Below are positions 1-12,219 of a DNA stretch of 64,000 nucleotides, in pieces. The notes beneath the pieces were generated by a model, which saw nothing but the letters and a program-made list of their open reading frames with translations, did no database searches and was not told the DNA's origin. Each line of letters opens with the position of its first letter. Within the stretch, counting starts at the first letter, position 1. The stretch is from assembly GCA_963573315.1 (NCBI GenBank), contig OY752141.1, forward strand, positions 1,178,001-1,242,000, given 5' to 3'. The translations under genes were made by a program, and so were the position numbers. The stretch is from Entomortierella parvispora (taxonomy: Eukaryota; Mortierellomycota; Mortierellomycetes; Mortierellales; Mortierellaceae).

Positions 1-1715
1 GCTGCCAAATCGTCATCCTATTACAGGCAATGCGCATGCATGTCAGAAGAGACCATAAGAAAAACACCGAGTAGAGTCAATCTATTTATCAAGACTTACA
101 ATAATGCTCCCAAGCTGCATACTGCGCATTGCGGAATCCAGATCCGCAGAGCCGGATTCCTGTCCATGGTCCAGAGTATATCCAGTCGGATTGCGTCCCA
201 GGGGAAAGCTTCCTGGGGGTGTAGAGGAGGAGCGTTGGAGTGGAGCAAATTTGGTCTTGAAAAGAGGCGATCGAACGTTTGCCAAGTTTAGAATCCCTTC
301 GTCCTCGCCCCCATCCAGAGCCGCGTTCAAAACTGATGTTATTTGCGACGACCGCTCGTCCATGTCATCTGAACCCAGTCTTGCATCCAGCGGCTCCAGG
401 TCTGGCGAGTCTGAGATCTCATGGCGTAGAGTGGAAGGGGTTGTTAGGGGAGAACGCATGGACAAATTGGGTGACAGTCCTTGGTAGAGAGCGTTGTGTC
501 CTCCATGCTGCTGTTGATGCGAGTGAGCAGAGCCAAAGAGAGGTGACGGGGATCGAGGAAAGTCCTGGGAGGGCGTAGAAACCCCCTGACTCCAGATATG
601 GCTCAAAGGATCCGCTGAATGTGCACCGAACAAGGGGGAGGTGGGCATGGAGGCAGTGCTTCGTCCTGTACTATTGCTGGTTGCCACGTTCCCGCTATCG
701 TACCGAGACAAATGCGAGTCGCTCAGAGACAGTTCGGACGATGTTAGCTCCTGGCGCCACTGGAAAGCAGGATCAGCGTTCCTGGTGTCGATACCCAGAA
801 AGCCATTGGATTCTAAAAAAGACAAAGGGTGGAACGAACGTTGTAAGCGCACTTTGTCATGCAAATTAATTCGGCTAACGTAGAAAGGAGACAAGAAAGA
901 AAAAAAAAGGGAGAGAAGGGCGCAACGGCCGCCAAATTGCAGTAATGTTTCGAGACGACGAAAGGAGAAGGGCCCGCATCGCCTCTGCTTCGGAACAAGA
1001 AGGAGGAGGAGGAGGAGGAGGGGAGACATAGTAAGCGTACCAAGACCGGACGTGGGACTCTTTGGGTCATCTAGTCCCGATCCAGATCCAAGCAAGGACG
1101 ATGTCGACGACCAGAGTTGCCAGGAGGCTCCAGGAGAATAGACGGTGGAGGACTGTTGGGAGGGTCGTTGCTGCTGCTGTTGCTGTGCAGAAGCAAACTG
1201 ACTGGAGCGTGTTGACGGCATAGCAAAGGGGCTGCTGCTGTGGAGATAGTCCGAAGTCTCTGACCGGGCATCGGGCGAGAGCTGCGAGTCGACGTCGAAT
1301 CCCGAAAAGCGAGAGGACTGCATGGTCTGGCGCGGGAGCTGGTTCGGAGGAGCCGAGGAGGAGCGCGAGATATCCTGGCCAAAGGTGTCTCCAAAGCCAT
1401 CAAAGTCGCCCAGCTTGCCCCGGAGGAGATTCGCGAGCTGCTGCTGAGGAGAACAGAGGAATGAGAAGAAAACAGTTAGATCCATGGGAGCAGAGATGGG
1501 TAAGGATCCAGAAAGGGGAAAGGGGAAAAAGAAAGACAGATCACTGGCTGTACCTGACCATGCTGGTTCATGGTGGTGGGCTGGTGGAAGTGGCCCTGGA
1601 AGGCGCTGCTACTGCTGTTGATGCTATTGCTGTTGCTGTTGTTGTTACTGCTGCTGCCGCTGCTGTTGAGGTCGTGGCTACCACTGGCGGGGGCTCGGGC
1701 GAAGGGGTCGGCCAT
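1..1715 (-). CDS. Low-complexity Ser/Gln-rich protein, 5' part (partial)
   Basis: I do not recognise this gene; the window holds only its 5' part. A consistent spliced model has exons 1715-1554, 1443-1041, 812-100 and 17-1, running off the left edge. Donors are gtacag, gtacgc and gtaagt, each acceptor ends in ag, and all junctions keep frame. The start at 1715 opens MADPFARAP and is the first ATG of the frame. The roughly 430 visible residues are disordered: Asn/Ser runs near residues 20-40, a Gln run near 130, and many SP/TP sites including RSSSTPPG and FPRSPSPLF. One short conserved-looking block, LANLLRGKLGDFDGF, follows the first intron. Long N-terminal regions of this kind are common in RNA-binding regulators such as PUF or Mei2 proteins, but no folded domain is in view, so that is only a guess. 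The gene is divergent from the deacetylase-like gene at 2847. Confidence 0.55.
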
Positions 1716-2846
1716 GGCGCCCTGAGGTATCCGCGGGCTGGGAATCCAGGAGTGGGGGGGACGAGGTAGATGAGATGCTTTGTCGAAGGAGCCGAGGTCG
1801 AAGGAGCCGAGGTGGTAGCAGGCAGGTGGATGGAGAGAGGAGAGGAGAGGAGGAGGAGGAAGACAAAGAAATGAGGAAGGGAAGGAAGGAAGGAATGGAC
1901 AACAATGAAAAAGAGAGAATCTTTGATTCTCTCTTTTTCTCGGTCGATGGGGGGAAAAAAAGAGTGGGAGAAGAGGCAAAGGAAGAGACTGTTTCTCTTT
2001 TCTTCTTTGCGTCCCCGTTGGATGAATGAATGAATGAAAGAAGAATGAATGAATGAAGAATGAATGAATGAAGAATGAATGAATCCCAACCCCCAGTCCT
2101 GATCATGATCATGATCCAATCCATCCAATACTCCTCTCTATCGACAAAGAAGCCTCGCTTCCTTTTGTTCACACTGCAGCAGTGTCTGCAATAGTGTATA
2201 TTGCACCGCGAGGAATAACAAAGACACGCAAACTGTGTGTAAACAGAGTGCATGTGTGTGAATGTGTGTGAATGTGTGTGTGAACTAACTGTGTGCGTGA
2301 GTCGAGCTTTGCTGTTGTCTCTCCTCTGCGTGAACGAACGCACAGAAGCATCGAGGCTGTTGCGGCCTTCTTCATCTTCCAGAGTGGTCGGCACAACAGA
2401 GGCACAGACCCTGTCTCCCTCACTTTGGTCTGTCTTGCTCTTTGTCATCTCGCTCCGTGGGCGTAGCGGATAAAAAGTCCTGCTCTGCTTCCACATCATC
2501 CACATCATCCACGTCAACCACGGGAGTGCTGAGCTGGATGAACCGTACCCTCACAAATACCTCGCCCACTCTCGTCCACACGCCAAGGGGTTTGGCGCGT
2601 CTTCTCTGGCTCATTGTCGGTCCAATTGAAGATACAAGGAGGGATTGGAAGTAAAGATTCTGTTCTACCAAAACGCGACCCTTTTTGTTCTTGTCCTTCC
2701 CCCCTGCCCTTCCTTGCCTCTGCAGACACGTCTTTTTTCTCTTCTCTCTCTTTACAACCCCTTCACCTTGATCAACCCCAAGCAGGACCTTCAGATCGTT
2801 GCTTTCACTCGCTCACAGATCCGTCCACCTTCACCCAACTCTCACA
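1716..2846. promoter_or_regulatory. Divergent intergenic region with microsatellites
   Basis: This gap separates two divergently transcribed genes and must hold both promoters. It contains GA-rich sequence near 1840-1990, an ATGA-type microsatellite at about 2029-2087 interrupted by AAGA units, and a TGTGTGTGAA microsatellite at about 2249-2284. No convincing open frame with coding character was seen on either strand. The stretch just before 2847 is pyrimidine-rich, as before other starts in this window. Confidence 0.5.
2029..2087. repeat. GAAT/ATGA microsatellite
   Basis: Tandem four-base units (gaat/atga) are interrupted by aaga three times, giving an imperfect higher-order period. It lies in the promoter region of the gene read leftward from 1715. 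Confidence 0.8.
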
Positions 2847-5560
2847 ATGCGCTGCTCTCAGCGACTTCCATTGTTCCTCTCGGCGCTCGGTAGGAGAAGC
2901 AACGGAACCCCACTCTCCACTTCATGCTCTTTTTTATCCTGTGGGCACTACAACACTACAATATCAAGTTCTGACATCGACAATCTCTCTCTTTTCTTTT
3001 AGCCCTGCCAATGATTATCCTCACTGGCGCTGGTAAGTGAGGAAGAGCATTTGCTACACTCCTGTCTTCTCAACATCTCATCATATCTCCATTCCTTCTC
3101 ATCATCTCTTCATCTCTTTCTTCTCCACCAAAACACGTTCACTAGTTGCACCAAAGGACAGCAAAAAGGAAAACCTGGATATTGAGCCATGGCAACTCCG
3201 TGCCCATGGTCACAATCATCTTAACAAGGTCTACGAGGAGATCAATTTAAATCTTCGAAAACAGACATCCATCGAGAACGATAAAAAAACCTCTGCCCAG
3301 AGCGATAAAAAGACCTCCGCCAAGAACGATAAGGAGACCACCCAAGAAGTCGCACCCAAAAAAGTCCAAAAGAGCAATAATAAGCTCAAGGACCAGAAAA
3401 TCCAAAAGCGCAAACTTGACGGCGACTCTGGTCGCGTGTTCGCACAAGCCGCCAGCGACGAGGAACTGAAGGCCTTTGCCGAAAAGGAACCTGAACTCTG
3501 GCAACTTCGAGCTCATGGCCACAACCATCTTGGCAAGGTGTACGAGGAGATCAACTTGGGTCTTCGAAAAGAGACCTCCAGCGAGGACGACAAAAAGACA
3601 TCCACCAAGAGCGATAAAAAGACCTCCGCCAAGAACGATAAAAAGACCACCCAAAAGGTCACTCCCAAGAAAGTCCAAAAGAGCAATAAAAAGCTCAACG
3701 TCCAGAAGCGCAAACTTAGCGGTGATTCTGGTCGCGCATTTGCGCAAGCCGCCGTCGACGAGGAACAAAAGGCCGTTGCCGAGAAAGAACCTGAACTCTG
3801 GCAATTCCGCGCCCACGATCATCATTTCAACCTTCCAAAGTCCTTTGCCGAGTCGGAACCTGAACTCTGGCAACTTCGTGCTCATGACCATTATTACAAC
3901 CTTCAACTAAAAAAGAATCAGCCTGAACAACAAGAGGAGGAGCAACCAAAGGAGGTGTCAAACAAGGCGTCCAAGAAGACTGTTGAAAAGTCTTCAAAGA
4001 AGACCAGTACATCCAGCAAGAAGGAGAAGCGAGAGATTCAGGACTATGAGCAGCAGCCCAGGCAACAGCAAAAGATTTTGGTCGCCGACGATGAGGACGA
4101 AGATGAGGACGACGAAGAGGTCGACATTGCTCATGATGGCCTAAAGCACAAGAGTAGTAGCGGAAGGAAGCATCACAAGCACAAGAACCATGAGGAGGAG
4201 GAGCACGACAAATATGATGTCGACCCAGCAGATGAACTTGCCGATGAATACAAACAGAAGCACGGAGGAAAAGATGCTACCCAAGTTGCCGAGGACGAGA
4301 AGAAAGCCGCTAAATCCAAGGAGGGAAAGGAGGGCGGAAAGGCACCGATGGACGGAAAGGCTCCTCTGGATGGTAAGGATGGAACGGCGCCCAAGGATGG
4401 AACGGCGCCCAAGGACGGAACGGCCCCCAAGGTTGGAACGGGCCCCAAGGACGGTGTGGATGCAGGCAAAGCGCCCGCTGATTCCAAGGCTCCCGCCGAT
4501 GGCAAGGTGGCCCCAGTAGCAGGCCAGCCCGTCCTTGGTGCAACTCCCCCAGCCCCAGTTAGCAAGCCTGCCCCCATTGTTCCCGTTCAGCACATGGGCG
4601 AGTTCCTGACCAAGTGCAACACTCCCGGACAGGTTGCTCTGACCTATGTACGTGTCAACACAGAAGAAAGAAAAACGCGTTTTGGTGGCGTCTTGACCAC
4701 ATTACTGACCACTGTCAAAAATAATATAGTCCGAGGGACCCAGCGAGGCCACATCCCAGATGCTCGAGATCCTCAAGGAGGCCAAGGCTCGCGTCACCTT
4801 CTTTGCCAACGCCACCTGGCTCGAGTACATGCAGTACGCAGGTATGACCCGCCGCGCCTACACTGACGGCCACTTGATCGGTATGACCTACCGTATCCCC
4901 AATGACTCTTCAAAGGGCATGACGGATGCTCAGCTCCGTGCCGATATTGCCAAGCAGGCCACCAAGATCTACGAGCTCATTGGCCAGTACCCCAAGTACG
5001 TTCGTCTCCACGATGCAGGTCTTAGGGATACCAAGCTCGAACCCACCATACGCGACATGGGCTACACTCTTGTCGGTTTCAATTTGGATCAGGCCGATTA
5101 CAAGTTCAACACGCGTGAACAAGCACCCCAGATTGCCGCCATTTACGAATCCACTTTTACAAAGCAGCTCGATGCCTTCGGTCGCAAGTCATCCTATATC
5201 GTTGTTGGTTATGATATCCCCGCCTCTGGCGCTGCCGCTGCCTTGCCCGAGATCGTCTCGACTATTATCAGGAACGAATATGACATGGTCCGCTTGGATG
5301 GTTGCAACAATGACAAGACCCCTTACAAAAAGTCTGCCATGTTGAACGACGGGTTCGTCGGCGACGACTTCTCGTTCGGTGGTTCCAAGTATGTCCATGG
5401 TCAGGTTCCTGTGGCTGTCCAGAACGGAAAGGCCGTACCTGGAAAGATGCCTGAAAAGGTCAGCGAAAAGCCCACCACGGCTGCGGCTTCGTCATTGTCC
5501 GCGACCTCGGTCTCCACTGCAGCTTTTGCCGTTGTCTTGGCCGCTTTCTTGGCTTTGTAA
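2847..5560 (+). CDS. Secreted GPI-anchored polysaccharide deacetylase-like protein, probably inactive
   Basis: Four exons (2847-2889, 3003-3032, 3146-4647, 4730-5560) give 801 residues. The first two tiny exons encode MRCSQRLPLF and a hydrophobic stretch, so starting at 2847 yields a signal peptide that a start in the third exon would lack. Residues about 37-275 hold four copies of a motif like EPELWQLRAHxHxxL between Lys/Ser-rich linkers. Residues 300-500 are acidic and Lys/Pro-rich, with a short KDGTAP tandem. Residues about 505-740 have the NodB (carbohydrate esterase 4) fold, including VTFFANATWLEY. Active NodB enzymes carry TFDDGP and HxxxH metal-binding motifs. Here these read TYSEGP (across the last splice junction) and HLIGMTYRI, so the catalytic and metal Asp and both metal His appear lost. 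The C-terminus ends in a Ser/Thr region and a hydrophobic tail typical of GPI signals. It is probably a cell-wall chitin-binding or structural protein rather than a deacetylase (inference). Confidence 0.8.
4374..4465 (+). repeat. Short coding tandem repeat (KDGTAP-type)
   Basis: An 18-base unit encoding Lys-Asp-Gly-Thr-Ala-Pro is repeated with small changes in the linker before the NodB domain of the deacetylase-like gene. It keeps frame and probably varies in length between strains. Confidence 0.7.
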
Positions 5561-7531
5561 ATAGCAACCGTCTGGTCTGTGACGATGAGGACCGTTTCCA
5601 CAAGGCTTCTCGTGTGGCCCTCTTCCTCTCCCCGTTTCTCTTTTATTCCCCTTTCTGTCAATCAAACAAGCTTGGATGCTCAATTATACCCGGTGGGGGC
5701 TGGTCGTTCTTTCCTGATCTTTATTTGTTTTTGCCCCATTTTGCGAAAACGAACAGAAATCCCTTATCCCAGCCCCTCCCACTCAATGAACTATCCTTCT
5801 TTCTCTTTTGTCTTGTAAATAAATCTGTCTTTTTGTTGGGTACGAATGTGAAGCGAAAGGACGACACATGGAGATTCTATTTTTTCTTTTAGGGACCCTT
5901 TTGTTTCGTTCCTGCTTTCTTTCTCCTTCTTTAAAAAACATTGAATCGTCATCCTTTGATCTCCACATCCCCCATAGCGAAATATCATTGTCATCGACCA
6001 AGGCTTCAGAACTGACTTTGTCAAAGGATGAGGTCCCTCCGGGATCATCCAGCCTACACCTTCATGCAAAAGGGATACCAATAACATCAATATGCACAAG
6101 AACATGAGCAAATTGGACAAGAGAGAGATCAAGAGGAAGATCGCTGCCCTCGCAACGTTTTTCCACCCGTAAAAACAATGTCGCCCGAAAATCGATAACA
6201 AAAAGGCCGCCATGAGCACCAACATCCTTTCGAAGAAGAGCAAGGAGGTTGACCCCTGGCGACCCACTTCCGTCATGTCCACCGGTCCCCGACCAAAAAG
6301 GGGCCTATCGAGATGAAGATGCTGGATGTTTTTTAGATCTAATGATTTGGTAATGGATTACAACAACGGGGTTGCCAGCGTGGTTCATTCTATTCGGCAA
6401 AGAGTATGGATACCAATGGACAGACGGATACCGAAATAGGGTGCTATCGGCCTACAACAAACCCTGGTTTGTGTCCTTCATCCAGTCTCAACTAAGCTTT
6501 TGAAAAGCACACACTTTCGACACGTTGAAAATCAAACCGCACAGCACTACTGAATAGAAGACATGGTGCCACAGCTATTCGAGTATGTCCGTCAAGGGAG
6601 AAATTGTGGTCTTTTTTTTTTTTTTTTTTTTTTTTTTCTGTCAAAGCCGATCAGTGTGAACTCATTTTTCTTGTTCTCATTTTTCAGCGAAAATATCCAA
6701 GAGCTGTGGTGTATCTGTATGAAGGCACACCCCCTCACCTCTGCGACAGAGTTCGCAAACCCCAAAAACACTCGTAAGAATACAGCTGTCAGTCGTCACT
6801 CTAACCCCCCCGCGGCAGATAGTAGAACCCAGTTGCTGTTGACAGACGTCGTAATGTAGTTCAACTCAGCCGAACGGATGCGCTCGGCTGGCACCACAAT
6901 ATGCCTATGCAAACGATCTTGTTACGCGATAAAGGAGGTAAGGCCAAGAATCTGAGAACCTCATATGTGAGGTTGTTGTAGTGTTGATGGTCCAGGCGAC
7001 TACATGGGTATGCGTCAAAGAGTTCGACGGGCCTGATTCAAGGAAAAGCTTTTCTGGATTATTGGCCGAGGATTCTCAAAACATTCGCAGGCGTTTTCTT
7101 TATCTGACAGAATCCAGCGTCCTCCCCCCTCCCCCCCCTTCAAACCCACAAACTATCCTGCAGACATAGATGCATTTCAACAAGCATCTAGGACACAACA
7201 CCTGCCCGGAAATCCAAGGGCCGCGGGGACAAGTGGCAGACTATTTACCGCTCACGCCCAAGACGGGGACTTGCCTTACATCTTTGAAAATGGCTCTAGT
7301 AGAAAAAACAAGAAAACTTGAAGTCAGTGGTCGTACTCGAGCGCGAATCACAGGGTCAAGATTTGAAATCGAATACTGGTTCAAAGCCGTCGCTTCTTCA
7401 ATGTCCTCCTACTCAACAATCCCTTTATCCGCTTGTTTATCAACGTCTTTGACAGCCAATAAACCGTTTCTCACATCGATGTTGTATTTTGCGAATATTT
7501 ATTATTGAAATTGGGAGGCATAGTTACAGGG
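5561..7531. other. Gene-free stretch with coding-like fragments
   Basis: About 2 kb between the deacetylase-like gene and the end of the peptide transporter gene. No complete gene could be modelled. The first 300 bases are T-rich 3' flank with polyadenylation-like AATAAA at about 5816. From about 5940 to 7300 several plus-strand segments have coding character but are out of frame with each other; see the separate entry. A run of about 27 T lies at 6611-6638. Confidence 0.5.
6060..6510 (+). pseudogene. Possible decayed gene, unidentified
   Basis: Three coding-like plus-strand segments occur in order. Near 6105-6170 one reads SKLDKREIKRKIAALATFF and ends at gtaaaa. Near 6210-6310 one contains KKSKEVDPWRPTSVMSTGP. 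Near 6370-6502 one contains LPAWFILFGKEYGYQW and AYNKPWFVSFIQSQ, followed by a stop. They are in different frames and no clean splice model joins all of them. The antisense strand is also open and Leu/Phe-rich, which is expected opposite Lys/Glu-rich helices. I cannot name a family. It could be a relic, or an intron-rich gene I failed to assemble. Confidence 0.3.
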
Positions 7532-10085
7532 TTAGATCTGTTCTCCAAAGTAGTTGGAGGCGCCGTGGTAGCAGTGATCCTGGAATAAGAAAAGGTAAGG
7601 AAGAAATGATCGGAAGTTAGAGAAAGGAAGCACCTTTTAGCCTGCTTTTTTTTTCTTTCTTTTTGTATCAGCTGCTGTTGCTTTTGAAAAAAAAAACTCA
7701 CCAAAGAATCTGCGTTCGTGGGGGTTTCTCCTGAGGGGTTGCCCCACCAGTAGGGCATGTCGACGCCAGGCATCTGGAGACAAAAGAAGATGAAGAGACC
7801 AGAGACGGCAACACCAGTATCGAGGGCGGCCGAGGTCAAGTAGTTGTAACGGGACCACCAGTTGTAGCGATAACGTCTCAACCAGAACATGAAGACGAAA
7901 CCGATCGCCAAACCGTTGGTGTAGAAGTATGGCAGGGCTGGGGGCATATTCGAGGTCGCGGCCAACAACACGGGCCAGTGCACGTGCTTCAACCAGCCGA
8001 CATTAGGGAACTTCTTGGTGGCGTACCAGAAGGGGATGGGCAGGAGAGCACCGACCAAGAAACCCCATTGAACGCTGGCGTACAAAGCACCATCCTTGTT
8101 ACCAAAGACACGGGCGGGTCCAATGGCTCCCCAGATGATCGAGGCAGAGTAGAAGGTGTTGGTGGAACGACAGGTAAAAGGATAACCTTCCTTGGTGCAG
8201 ATATTGGCCTGGGTGTTGATAAGCCAGGTGGCAGTAGCCAAGTTGATGGTCGAGGCAATGACAGTCGACACCAACTGAGCATGGAACATGATTCTTGGGG
8301 GAATCTTCATGTAGTGACCCAACTTCAAATCCGAGGTGAAGTTCAGAGCCTGGGTGTTGACCTGTTTTTTTTTTGGGAAAGGCGGGAAAACGCGTTGAGT
8401 GCTAAATCACGTGATTTGTAGATATCGATCTCTTTTTTGAAGGTGACAACTTACAATGTAACCGTAGGTCTTGAAGGTAACATTAGCAATGGCATGTCCG
8501 GGAAGCAAGTAACCGATAACGTACTCGGTGACAATGTTAAGACCGGGCTGCTGGTTGGTAACAGCCTGAACGATTCCAACGGGCAAGACAAAGATGATGG
8601 CAATGACAATAGCCAGGAAGACGGCCCACCAGGGCATATAGTCCCAAACGATGCAGGTCACCAACGACAATCCAAAAGTCAAGACAAACAACAAGCCGTA
8701 CCACCAGTCAGGGACCTCTGGGTAGACGCTCATCAGACGAGAGTGAATATCCTCGTTCTCGTGACGGGCATTTTGCCATCTCTGGCGAATCTCGCGACCG
8801 TGGTAAAGGGCAGTGTGGACCAAAGTGGCGGTCAAACCAGCAAAGCCAACTCCGTAAGTCAAGGCAAAGAAGGAATCCATTCGCATGGCTCCATACTTGA
8901 GGTACGAAGCTTCATCAAAGATCTTGTTGATCAAGATCTCTGACTTGTTGTAAGAAGTACCGTTCTCGAGGAAAAGTCCGGCAGTGACAATGGGGTAGTT
9001 CTTGCTATTCCACAGATTGCTGTAGTAGGCCCAAGGAATCATAACATACACGACAAGGACAAAGCCGATCAAGATGTTGACTTGGGCGAACCAAGGTGTC
9101 ACCAAGGGCTGAACATAGGCTGAAGCGGCAGACCAATCCAAGGCAATGGTGCCGATACCCAGTCCATTCGATCCCGTCAACTGGGCCAACACAACGTTGT
9201 CAGGCTTGATCCAGCAGATCCAAGAAATGAAACCGATGGTTGGGAAGATGTATCCTGGGAAGAAGTAGTAGATGAACGAGCCCAAGGTGACCAAAAGGAA
9301 ATACCTCATACGGCCCATGCGACCGTTGTCCTCAGACTGCACGTACTCGGTGTGCAAGGAGCGGAAGAGCGAGGCAGTGACAAGAGTCGAAGGCCAGATC
9401 ATGTGGGCAGGGCGGACCAGGAAGCGACGGATTGCACCAGCAAAGGCAAAGCCAGTAACCTGAGTGGTCAAGACCAAGAGAAGACCACCAATAAAGGGTT
9501 TCTTGTCTCCGTAGTAAATCTCTTGAAGGATGACGATATCGACGGCGTAGGCAGTGTAGGTGTTACAGGCCGTCATGGTGCCGATAAGGACGTGCTCCTT
9601 GATGGAGAAGGGGCCGGGGTTGAGTGAGAATTGCTGGCCAAAGATCGAAAACTGACGTGTTGGCAGGATGCGAGCCATCAAGTGACCCAAGGGCAGCGAA
9701 ATCAAGGCCACGACAGCGTAACTGATAGTGATCGAGGTCTGACGGAGGTAGAAGAACATGTTCACAAAGGCAATGATGGCCGTGAACAAGAGACCGAGGA
9801 ACCACATGCGGAAAGTGTTGCATGGAATCGAGGGATCGTCGCTGTCTAATTTTTTAAGAGTGGACAAAGCGACAAAAGGAGACCGTTAGTGATCTTTGTT
9901 GACTGAGGTAGCAGACAACCCGTTACTACATCATCAAAACACTTACTAGGAACAGTGACGCGAACCTCCTCAATGGGAGAGTCGTCTTCCTCAGAGAGCT
10001 CGACCTGGCGCTCAAGAGCGGCAGTATCCAGCTTTTCATCAAACTTTTCATCCCCGTAAGGCATCTCTTCTTTGATGTCGGCCAT
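7532..10085 (-). CDS. OPT-family oligopeptide transporter
   Basis: Four exons (10085-9947, 9845-8455, 8361-7702, 7579-7532) encode 745 residues, the usual size for the oligopeptide transporter (OPT) family. These are proton-coupled plasma-membrane importers of small peptides or related substrates. About 45 cytosolic acidic residues come first, then many hydrophobic segments. Family landmarks include the SLNPGPFSIKEHV segment (NPG motif, around residue 118), GLGIGTIALDWSA, YVIGYLLPGHAIANVTFK and SDLKLGHYMKIPPR. The intron after YGYI joins to VNTQALNFTSD in frame. Splicing the last intron (donor gtgagt at 7701) gives the conserved-looking end CYHGASNYFGEQI. Reading through it would instead add a meaningless tail ending at 7471, so the 48-base last exon is preferred. 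A TATA-like box lies about 205 bases upstream. The exact substrate cannot be read from sequence. Confidence 0.93.
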
Positions 10086-10289
10086 AAGTGTTTATGTCTA
10101 TGTGCGAGTGACGAAAAATGGACTGGTGTGGGTCAACGTTTCAATACCGAAAGGAGGAGATAAAAAGGAGAAGGCGGGCGTAAAATCGAAAAAAAGAAAA
10201 AGGTGGGAGGGATTGACGGTGTTGTTAGGAAGCACACAGAGACCAAGTCAGAAGAAGAAAAGAGATAAATGGCCCTGAGAACATCTCGG

Positions 10290-10296
10290 TTTTATA
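10290..10296 (-). promoter_or_regulatory. TATA-like box of the OPT gene
   Basis: On the minus strand this reads TATAAAA, about 205 bases before the start codon at 10085, a plausible core promoter position. No other test is possible from sequence alone. Confidence 0.4.
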
Positions 10297-12219
10297 CTCC
10301 AGTGAAAAGATGAAAACAACTGGGCCATCGGATGGGAGAGAGGGGCTTCCAGGAACATCAAAGGCGACAGACCTGCAAGGTTGCATCGTACCAAGCCGTT
10401 CGTGCAAGAAAAGGGCCAGATTTGGACCTTTCCTCGGTATGGTATCGCTGTCAGCGGGGTGTTTAGCCCGGTTCTTTATTGAATCAACAGTGACCCGTAT
10501 CAAAGCTCACGTTTGTTGTCCTTTGCGTTTGCGCTCTTTGGCGGAAAAAAACACGAGTGAGTTCGGGTAAAGTGGGTACATAGGCGTAGCCTGGCCAACA
10601 TTTTTCCTGTCGGCCATTTGAACCTGGGGGACACGGCGTCTGGAGTCTGAATAATATGAAGATAAACAAAAAAGAAAGTTGTCCCTTTTTCAGCCTTTGG
10701 CTCCAAACTCTCCTCAACACAATGGACAACCAAAGAGGAGATACATTCGAAATTTGGCTTTGTCCGAGGGAAGCACGCGCTAATGCATGAGTCGCCGTCC
10801 AATCGCCTTCTCTGGTCGGAGTCTTCTCCGGCCGCATTCAGCAGGACAGACTCGGAAGACAACCGAGGCTCAGAGTCTAGAATCATCCGAAAAAAAGACG
10901 TATGGAGCAGTGTTTGTGCGCAAGATATGAGTAACTGGCGAGATGGCCGTGAGCAAATTACCCTAAATGACTCCGATCGGGGTCGCCAGACCACTGCGCG
11001 CATGCACGCCGTAGAGACTAAAGCGGACAAGGGCGCTGGGCCCCCTCAAAGATGTTCTTTGTTCGTCTTTGGCAAAAAAGAACAGGCAAGCATCGTGTGT
11101 TGTCCCTCCCCTCAGTCTAGTGCAACGGCTCATTGAGGTACCTGAGAATGGATTGTTCCTTTATTCTATCTTTCCCAAGACACCAATGGGCTTACACCAA
11201 GGACAAGGTGGGAACAACAAAAAAAGGCTCAATTTGGTGACCACTGTCCAAGTTCGAGCAGAGCTTGAGCTAGAAAAGGCATCCTCGCGTTTGTTGAAGA
11301 ACCAACGGGAGAAGGGAAATTTGCAGTATGCAAGAGCAGAAAAAAGGGCGATATTCCAACCCAGGGGAAAACGAAAAACTGGACAGCTTCTGTGCAACCT
11401 TGAGTCTGTGATCAATCCCCGGGAACTAGTTCATTTTTTTTTCTTTTTGTGTCTCCTTGAGGAGGGCTCTTTGCAACGTGAGCAATTGCGCACAAAAGCC
11501 CTGTTCTTTCGCATCCTTTGTGATTCAGGCCGTTTCCATTCCGTCTTTGGGACCGACAGATGAATATGTGCTTGGCTGTATAAGCATTTTGCGCCGATAT
11601 CAATGATGGACCTCCATACGAAGAAAGAAAACAAGAAGACAAGTTTGCCAAGTGTGATTTGCGCCATCAGCGCCAAGAGGGGAGTACGCCACAAACACCA
11701 ACGACAAAGCAAAGAAAAGAAGATTGGGAAGAGAGAAAACAAATAGAAAGGTTCATGTACAATCCAGCCCAGCTGGGAGACCACGAGAAGGATGCCCCTC
11801 ACGCCGCCTCTGAGCAGCCAATGAAGAAGTTAACAATGAGTGGAGATAGATCTCCCTTCATTTTTCCGAAAGATCTGTGCGTGAGCCAAAGTTCCCATGG
11901 TTCAAAGACTCACTGTCCGCGTGCAAAAGAGCTGCTTCTCCCTCCTCCCTTCGGCAAAAGCCCCGCTTTGTCCTTTACGGAAAATAAGCGTGAGGTGAAA
12001 AACACAACTTACAACCTACTTTAAAACAACAGCACAGTTGAAGGCACGGAAGTGTTAGACCTACTGATGGCTGAGAGAGGACAGCGGCGCTTGTCTTTGC
12101 GCATGACCGCGCACATCCCATGTCCCTTGCAATATTTAGGTCGCCGAAAGACATTCCTGCCACTTGCCACCACTCCTTCCTTTGCCACCGCGAAGCTCTG
12201 AACCCAGCCACCTCGTCAG
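10297..12219. other. Gene-free stretch
   Basis: About 1.9 kb upstream of the OPT gene and before the Crinkler relic. Several open frames of 80-176 codons exist on both strands. None shows a family motif, a signal peptide or splice logic, and they overlap each other. I see no RNA gene and no terminal inverted repeats here. Confidence 0.4.

Noticed and set aside
82..1485. Single 467-codon reading of the left-edge gene
   Set aside because: It runs through two intron-like stretches (Leu-rich run after gtacgc at 1040, and a read-through at gtaagt near 99); the spliced model removes them.
5791..6282. 163-codon Leu/Phe-rich minus-strand frame resembling a membrane protein
   Set aside because: It is antisense to Lys/Glu-rich coding-like segments, which creates hydrophobic text by complementarity; no splice-consistent extension was found.
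7471..7531. Extension of the OPT gene to a stop at 7471
   Set aside because: It needs the last intron to be retained; splicing gives a better C-terminus ending at 7532.
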